The notes beneath the pieces are model-generated. The model did not search any database and had not been told where the DNA came from. It saw only the letters and a program-made list of their open reading frames with translations. Positions 57,020 to 64,000 of a DNA stretch of 64,000 nt are shown piece by piece. Location: NCBI GenBank assembly GCA_032718565.1, contig JAVGVS010000057.1, positions 1,102,401 to 1,166,400 on the forward strand. Reading direction: 5' to 3'. The translations under genes and the position numbers were made by a program. Numbering within the stretch: the stretch's first letter is position 1; the number at the start of each line of letters is the position of its first letter. Source of the stretch: Distichodus sexfasciatus. Taxonomy: Eukaryota > Chordata > Actinopteri > Characiformes > Distichodontidae.

Positions 57020-57520
57020 ATAGCACAACACCTCACAGACCACAAGTGGTACCTTTTGTGGTCTGTGATTCGAACCGGTGACCTTCCGATCGCATGTCCA
57101 ACTCGTTATGCTACCAACTGTGCTGTGGTTTGTTCACAATGACAAATAGAATTATTCTTAGATATAGATGATTTGTCCTTGTGAACACACCTCAGAACGT
57201 AACGGTTAAGGACTTGGCCCTGTGATCAGAAGGTGACCGGTTCCAATCCTGAACCAGAAAAAGGTACTGTCCCATACCATGAAATGAAGAGATCACAGCA
57301 GTGTGTGCTGTGCTGTGGTGTGTTCAAAATGATAAATAATCACTCACTTTTTTCACAGCACACAGTGCACCACAACGAAATGTGACCTCTCCATTTGACC
57401 CACCCATGAAGGAGTAGTGGGCAGCTGATACCTTAAGATACCTTAGGTCCGGAACTTGAACTGGCGACCTTCTGATCACAGGGCCGACTCACTAACCGTT
57501 ATTCTACCAGCTGCCCCGTA
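57020..57520. repeat. Cluster of SINE fragments (GGTACC family)
   Basis: A reversed head fragment (57045-57120), a plus copy (57185-57345) and a reversed copy (57350-57520) lie end to end. The last two form a large inverted repeat. Confidence 0.65.
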
Positions 57521-57674
57521 CATATATATCTATTTGCACAATTGTATTTAAAATTATTTGCAGTCTTTTGAGTTAACCAGGTTACATTTCTTTACATGCT
57601 GTACTTGTATAAATATAAATATGTCTTTGACAAATATAGAAATATTTCATTCTATGAGACTCCATACATTTCAG

Positions 57675-57701
57675 CCTGGGGGAGGTCAAGATCTGGAAAA
57701 T
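57675..57701 (+). other. Candidate 27-nt microexon
   Basis: 27 nt lie between ACATTTCAG and GTAAGTAAA, both good splice sites. All three frames are open (one reads PGGGQDLEN) and the length is a multiple of three. It lies about 0.9 kb downstream of the promoter-like island at 56.2-56.8 kb. No neighbouring exon was recognised, so it may be chance. Confidence 0.2.
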
Positions 57702-57759
57702 GTAAGTAAATTTAAGAGCATCGATTTTGTTGAATGCTAGTCAGGCGAAAGGTAAAACA

Positions 57760-58640
57760 AAAATTAAAAAGCAGCATATAATGCATAGTCCTAATAAAGC
57801 TAAAGCAAAAACAAAAACATCAATAAACAAACTCATAAATTACAATTAATGCACAAATTAGGACAGATACAATGCCAATCTATATGTGATCTTTTAACAT
57901 TTGAGTTCACTGCCTTTTTCACTCAATCCTGAATTTAACAAGGTAGTGTTTCTGAATGTCTGCTGTCCTGAAGATGTAGATGAAAATGTGTCATTCTAAA
58001 TGATGGTTACATCATCTAAAATTGTGATAATCTGAAATTGTGATTTACTGTAAGTTATCCAGATATGCAGTCATTCAGACTATCAATATTGATTGTTTCA
58101 CATAAACATTTTATTTCAATTTTGTTCTTGGAAGCAAGAATCAAGAAAATCGCTCTCTGTAATCCTAGCTTGTGTGTGACCTACATCCTACTTCAAAGTC
58201 ATGGTGCACCACAGTTTGTGCATGACTGCAGTATCTCTGATCTGAAGATGCTCTCTGATGTGCAGAAGTTCACTTCCGAGGATCCGTTTGCTTACTCACT
58301 TACTCTACGTTTGCTTAGCAAACCATTTTTTGCCCTAATAGTGCATGAACAAGATGTATAACCTTTTGTTATTGCTGAATAATTACACCATCATTGTGAC
58401 CTATTCTATAGTTTGTATTAAGAATTCAGAACACTTCATTTCCATTATGTACAGACAAAGCAAGTATTGGTTATGCTTTGAGATTTCAGATGCCTTATTT
58501 TTCAGTTGCATAGGCTAGTAGTGAGATGTAAAGCTAGTCCTTAGACTAGCAAAGAGAAAATTATAACCTAAAGCACTATAAAAGCTAAGCATTACTGTTA
58601 TTTTAGGTCACTTTACACACCTGGTTAAGTTTGGTACAGT
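57760..58640. other. No gene recognised
   Basis: AT-rich unique sequence. A 98-codon ORF at 58065-58361 has no recognisable family features. Confidence 0.4.
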
Positions 58641-58855
58641 TGCAGTATTTAGCAGACACTTATCCAGAGCAATTCAAATTTTACTAACTACAGGGATAGT
58701 CTCTCTCGAGCAACTTGGGGATGAGGGTCTTGTTTAGAGGCCTAGAGGTGGAAATGCCAGAGGCAGGATTAAGCCAGATTTAAACCCACAACCTGCTTGA
58801 CTCACCTATGAACCAAGCAGGTTGTGGGTTTAAATCTGGCTTAATCCTGCCTACC
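58640..58855. repeat. SINE remnant (third family) ending in a perfect hairpin
   Basis: Tail-type TTAGCAGACACTTATCCAG and GGGTCTTGTTTAGAGG lead into a tRNA-like head. Positions 58762-58799 and 58814-58851 are exact inverted copies of 38 nt around a 14-nt loop. Confidence 0.75.
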
Positions 58856-58859
58856 ATTA

Positions 58860-61800
58860 GATCATTATCTGAAGAAAATCCGTCTTAGATTTTTGGTCTG
58901 TCCTGAGAGCTGTTATCTTCCAAGGTTGTAAAAATAATCCTTCAGAAGTTGGCTGATCAAAATGGACAGTTTTGAGACATAACTTGCAACAGTCACTTTA
59001 AATGCTATGTAGAAGTTGTCATTGTCTAATATTTAGATATACCACTCCTTAACCTGTACATTGTTAATGCTACAGGTCTCACCCGCTTTTCCAGGTTCCT
59101 CCCTGGGAGACAAATTGATAAATCAGTGCCACCCTCAGACAGAAAGGATTTAATTAACCTGCTTCTTTTTTATGGCACTCTCATTACATAGTCAAAGGGG
59201 ATTTGGATAGTCTGTCCTAGTTTGGCTCCCATCACTCCTTATGATTTCTTCCCCCACTTTGTCTCACATCATTTCTGCTTGTGTACGGGAGGTAAACTGG
59301 TGGTCTGCATCCGATTATCCCTCTCTGATGCTTGTGTTTTTGCCTTTTTTTACTGACACTCTCAGTTTGATGCACATGATGGTGAGGACGCTTCATCCTT
59401 GATGTGGTTATCTTTCTGGAATTGTGCTATAATTACAACCAGAATGCCTTGCTCAAATATGAGGCCATGTGAACAGGCGCTTCGTTTGTCCCGACTCACA
59501 AAAAGACACTGTACTTTCCCTTACAGTTTCCTCCTACCTCAGGGCAACATTGTGCCTTTGTCTAAAGCTGGACAAACGGGAAGACAAACTGAAATCATGG
59601 AAGCATGTAAACCTTATATGGTGGACATTTGAAGCCTGTTGATTTTGTGGAATTAGGCGCTTCATCATGGTAGATTTAGAGTTTACAAGTTTACAAATTA
59701 AATGTGGTTGAATCTAATGACCCCACTACAAGATCTGTAACAATACTTCATTAGTCCTTCTTGAGATTTCATTTCAGCCAACAACCTCAATGTGACAGGA
59801 TCACGAGGAACGCTCAGCGAAGCACAACTGCAAACATATTTGGAAGTATTTTTCCAATCCTACTGCAGAATAGGCTATATCTGTCTAACTATTGAAGAGT
59901 ATTTCTGTGCACTGTCCTATTCATAACTATTTTCTGTCCAGCAGAAAGTCTAAAGTCAGTCAACTTTAGATTGGATTTCAAAAGTTCCTTTTACTGTACA
60001 GAGTCCAGTTTTTTTGGGGTTATCACATTTGTGCAGACAGGCCGTGAGTGTTTCCTGTTTCATTGTGTGTGAGGAAACAGGCCCCGGGCCCCTCCTCCTC
60101 CTCCTCCCACTCCGTCCCAGTCGGCAGAGCGTCTGTACATCAGCCCCTGGGCACGTGGCCGGCTGCTGTGTGAATAGCCGATAGAAGCTGCTCGACACCC
60201 CCTACATATACCTGCAATTAGCCAAATGGCTACAGCACAAGCAAACATTTGCTGACGGTTTCTTAAAATACACTTTCACCTTTTGTCCATATTTAAAGTA
60301 TTGAGTTTAAATGGCCTTTCATTTATTTGACAGCAAAATAAGCCAGGGTGTGGTAATCCAGGTTGGCTGTTCAGCTGATGTTAACTTTTTGTTGACTCTT
60401 GTCCTTTACTCCCTTTATGTAGAAACAGGCTGCTTTTACCTAATTTTGATGTGTGCTTTCTCAACTTATCATTCACAATGATGGCATAATAATACAAAAA
60501 TAAACCAGTAGGTCTTGTTTTTGTAGACCCTTCAGTTTTTAGTTTATTGTCTCTCCTTTTAGAAACATTACCACATCATTGAATCTATTTCTGGAAGTCT
60601 TTTCGTGTCTCGCCTCTCTTCTGTTTTGTGTCGGACAGCCCTACGAGTGTTTATCAGGTTTATCCCACTAATGACTCTCTGCCTGGCACAGATGGTGAGC
60701 AGTGAGGGTCTCCAGGCCCCCAACACATTCACTCAGACTTGTTTAGTCGATCCCTCTCTGGCTTGAGTCAACATGGACGGGTTCCCTCATGGTGGCCTGT
60801 TTTCTGGCAAAACCTGGCAGATGACTGAGCATTTCACTGTGATCTTGTAGACATTTGACTCAGCAACACATGTCCATTGTACCAAGCCCAACTGTAAAAA
60901 TGCCAGTTTGCATTATTAAACTTGACTCAGCCCTCGGTCTAATAAAAAAGCCTGTGTTTGGTGTGTTAATACTTACGTTGGAAGAAGAGAAGCAGTTTGA
61001 CTTGTTCATAAACTCTAATTGTTATGGGTATAAACATATATACGAGACTCACATAACAGCCGTTAAATAGTGCTATTATTTTATTATGGTATTAAACCAA
61101 GAGGCATCAGTACTATCCTTGCATTTCTTAATTATGATGCATAATTAATGAGTAGATCATCTGGGCCCTCCCACACTTAGTCTGAGCTATCCCAGGGGTG
61201 TAGAGTTACTATCAGGAGGGGGAGGTGCTGCTTTTGGGTAGACCAAAGCCAACAAGGAATTACGACTTGTGAAAACTCCCTCCTTTCTCCTCAAACTCTG
61301 TATTGATACACACCAGTGATGCAAAAAAAAGGACAGATGTTTTTGAACATAAATGCACTTCCATTTAAAAATTGGGGTTCAAATAAAGATGACTGAAGTG
61401 ATTGTTTGAACTTTAAACCTTTAAATGTGCAAAGAAGACTGTAAAATGAAGCCATAAAATCACAAATAACTGTTCCCCATTCAAAATGCAATTTTTTTCA
61501 AATAAAGTCAAACGATATATCGAATTTGAATGCAGTGAGGAAGTTCTAAAAAAGCATGCCAAACGTTCTTGGCCCTCCCACAACTCTTAAAGCCCCACCC
61601 TAGATTAGCTTTGTGATTCAGTCCACTCCCTTCAACAGTATTGTTCCTTTGCTATGGTAGTATTATCAGTGGTATAGTATAAAAATCACAAATACATACT
61701 TTTGTACTAAACATAAAGTCAAGATAGTACATAACCATTGACTGTAGATGAGTATTAGTTTATTGTTCTTTACTGACAATAATATTGGTTGTATTCTCTT

Positions 61801-62100
61801 TATCGCTCTCATTGTTTTTGGTCATGTCTCTGTGACAGTAGTTTTATCAGTTCTTTACTGTAATCATGTGTGCGTTTGCAAGTGGAGAACAGAAGAGAGG
61901 GAGAGGGATGTTAGAGAGAAAGAGTCAGTAAAATCTGTCTTCAAAGTGCATAGCACAACCTGCAGTGACTTGACCAGCTGCACCTGTAGCATTCCTTGTC
62001 CTTATTTAACAGGTGAAATATAGTTATTCTGTCATCTTTTTCACCTTACAGTACAGTATCTTAATTGAAAGAAGTAGTTTAGCATGACTTAATATTTCTT
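58860..62100. other. No gene recognised
   Basis: Mostly unique, moderately AT-rich. Some tracts (59080-59400, 60040-60210, 60650-60830) are balanced and non-repetitive and could be regulatory, but no splice-bounded coding exon was found. Confidence 0.35.
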
Positions 62101-62102
<2 letters not shown>

Positions 62103-62186
<84 letters not shown>

Positions 62187-62192
62187 GAGAGA
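62103..62192. repeat. (GA)n and (CAGA)n microsatellite
   Basis: About 28 GA units, seven CAGA units, then GA again. Confidence 0.95.
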
Positions 62193-62489
62193 TCTTGTGA
62201 TTTAAGTAACTTTATTTAGTAATAGGTACAGGAGTACTCAATTCAAATATGCTTAAATTGATTAAGTTTACGAACTTTAATGACTTCAGGCAATCGACTT
62301 CTTCCCATAACTTGATTTAACTCATCAGGTTTTATGGTGTAGTTTTTGGCGGGAAAGATTCGTCATTGTTCTCAATCAAGTTGTAATACATTAATGGTGA
62401 TGAAAATCGTATGATACTCATATGGTTTATTGTCATTTTGTATCGTTTGTTGAGTATACAGTTGTCAGGTTAACTCTCTATCAAAGCCT

Positions 62490-62830
62490 TTTGGCTAATT
62501 TCCGTAGCCTAAACTGTGGATCCGTATCCGAGCTCCGTGCCGTGTTTTCCGCGTTGCGCTCGCGTCCGGCCGCCATTTCGCGCTGAAGGCTGAAGTCTTC
62601 GTGCTAAGTCGTGTCATGGAAGAACAATAAAAAGCGTCTTTGTTTCACTGCGGCGGTGAGGCGCGGAAATATCGGAGCGGAGGCCGCGCGTAAACGCGTT
62701 TTGGGCTCTCTAAAACAGAAAGGCCACACAACCCACGCACGCACGGCGGCTTTATGTGAAAAATGTCAGTAAGGAGAATAATCAGTGAGGAGAGACACGG
62801 CGGACGGACAAACAGATTACCAGAGCGTCC
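62490..62830. promoter_or_regulatory. CpG-rich island, possible promoter
   Basis: Dense CpG (CCGCGTTGCGCTCGCGTCCG, GGCCGCGCGTAAACGCG) between AT-rich flanks, with GGCCGCCATTTCG at 62568-62580, a reversed YY1-type site common in TATA-less promoters. Direction and gene are unknown. The overlapping short ORFs are not convincing. Confidence 0.4.
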
Positions 62831-62920
62831 GTCAGCAGATTTAATCACTCTTTCTGACAAAATGAAGCGTTATAAATATACTACAAGATTTACTGTTAAG
62901 ATAATCATTAGAGTATTATG

Positions 62921-62922
62921 TG

Positions 62923-62961
<39 letters not shown>

Positions 62962-62985
62962 TATAATAATAATAATATACTGTTA
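62921..62985. repeat. (AAT)n microsatellite
   Basis: About 12 AATs, a short break, then more. Confidence 0.9.
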
Positions 62986-63062
62986 CTGTATTCACGTGAA
63001 TTTCTAGATACCCTCAAATAATAATTAGGGACTATTATTGACCTTAATATTATAGTATTTAT

Positions 63063-63064
<2 letters not shown>

Positions 63065-63094
<30 letters not shown>

Positions 63095-63530
63095 ACAGAG
63101 AGTGAGAAAGAGAGGCTTCAGGTATCATTGTGAGGACCTTTTTTTTTCTTCTTGAAGGACCAGTCCCCCAAGATTCATTTAAAGGTGTGTGTGTGTATTT
63201 GAAGTGTATTTCATAGGTTTAGTTTGTTCCCTAAAAGATGTGAACAACAGATTATTCTCAGGCGTTTGTGGCTTTGTGAGAGAGGAGAAGTAAAAAAGTA
63301 TGTAAAATGTGTGTATGTGAGAAAGAAGCTTTTAGATATTCATTAGGAGCCCTCACTTGTTTGCACCTTTGTGTATGTGAGGGGAAGTCCTCTGTGCTTT
63401 AATGGAAAGAGTTTTCAAGTGAAAAAAACTAAAGAGGTAAATTCTTGCCTTTAGTTAAGGTTAGGGTTAGGTTTCTAGTGACATCTAGTCATTATGTGGC
63501 AAGGCACTCATAAAGGAGTAACCATGTGTG
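63065..63530 (+). repeat. TG-bounded dispersed repeat with telomere-like core
   Basis: Begins in (TG)n, then CATTGTGAGGACC, AAAGAGGTAAATTCTTG, AAGGTTAGGGTTAGG and TAGTCATTATGTGGCAAGG, and ends in a short (TG)n. Confidence 0.6.
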
Positions 63531-63534
63531 TGTG

Positions 63535-64000
63535 TAATCCATAAAACACCAAAGTAATGCTACTGTAGTCAATTTGGGCAGCTATAGTGCTTAAATATTC
63601 TTCAGTAGTATGCAAAGCTCTTGAGCCAATTCTCATTTCTTAGTTTGCAAGGAAAATTAGATACAGTGATTTATTGTAACATGCACAAACATATGTGAAA
63701 TGCTATTCCTCAAGAAGTAATGTGACGGGAGAAAAAATTAAATGTTTTAACATGTAATCACATAGGCATTCATTTTGTACTTTTCCAACAATCAAACATA
63801 CTTATGAAACACACAATAAAGACCCTGAAATAGTGTCATTTGCCTTGTTTTCAGCATCTACCATAAATGTGTCTATGGTCAGGCTATTGCTGGGCCAGAA
63901 AACAGCCTTGGATGTGTCCTTGATCGTGCACTTGAGCGTGCATGAGTGTTAATATTAGCCCATGACATGGTTTAATATAGTGATTGAATACAGTCACGTC
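63535..64000. other. No feature recognised
   Basis: AT-rich sequence to the window edge. No exon or repeat identified. Confidence 0.4.

Noticed and set aside
62763..62966. 67-codon ORF beginning MSVRRIISEERHGG
   Set aside because: It runs into a poly-Asn stretch made by the AAT microsatellite and has no recognised similarity.

Overview
This is a nuclear window from a teleost fish. The evidence is two vertebrate genes split by GT-AG introns, several teleost-type tRNA-derived SINEs, Tc1/mariner and hAT-like DNA transposon remnants, an L2-type LINE fragment and many microsatellites. No bacterial, phage or organellar features were seen. The order of fish cannot be fixed from the sequence.

Two protein genes are supported, arranged head to head. 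On the minus strand, from about 29.1 kb leftward past 6.8 kb, lies the 5' half of pex5l (TRIP8b, auxiliary subunit of HCN pacemaker channels). Seven exons were placed and join in frame to 241 codons. The C-terminal TPR exons lie off the left edge. On the plus strand, 42,688-54,455 is a complete phb2 (prohibitin-2, mitochondrial inner membrane) with ten exons and a 302-residue product. All splice phases agree. About 13.6 kb separates the two start codons.

Layout: 1-6,755 is a repeat-rich pex5l intron; 6,756-29,106 is pex5l, with a 13.6-kb first intron; 29,110-29,720 is its GC-rich leader/promoter region; 29.7-42.5 kb is intergenic and full of simple repeats, SINEs and MITEs; 42.55-42.69 kb is the phb2 promoter; 42.69-54.46 kb is phb2 with transposons in most introns; 54.5-64 kb has no recognised gene but carries two CpG-rich promoter-like islands (56.2-56.8 and 62.5-62.8 kb) and a candidate 27-nt microexon.

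The most interesting signals concern pex5l splicing. There is a decayed tandem duplicate of exon 5 with an intact acceptor and an early stop. Exon 6 is not a multiple of three, yet a 2-nt acceptor shift at exon 7 can compensate for skipping it. Exon 7 is sandwiched between complementary (TG)n and (CA)n tracts. A 23-codon upstream ORF ends 2 nt before the start codon. In phb2, an inverted pair of related repeats flanks exons 8-9. No wholly new system such as a novel operon, defence island or CRISPR was found, and none would be expected in this kind of region.
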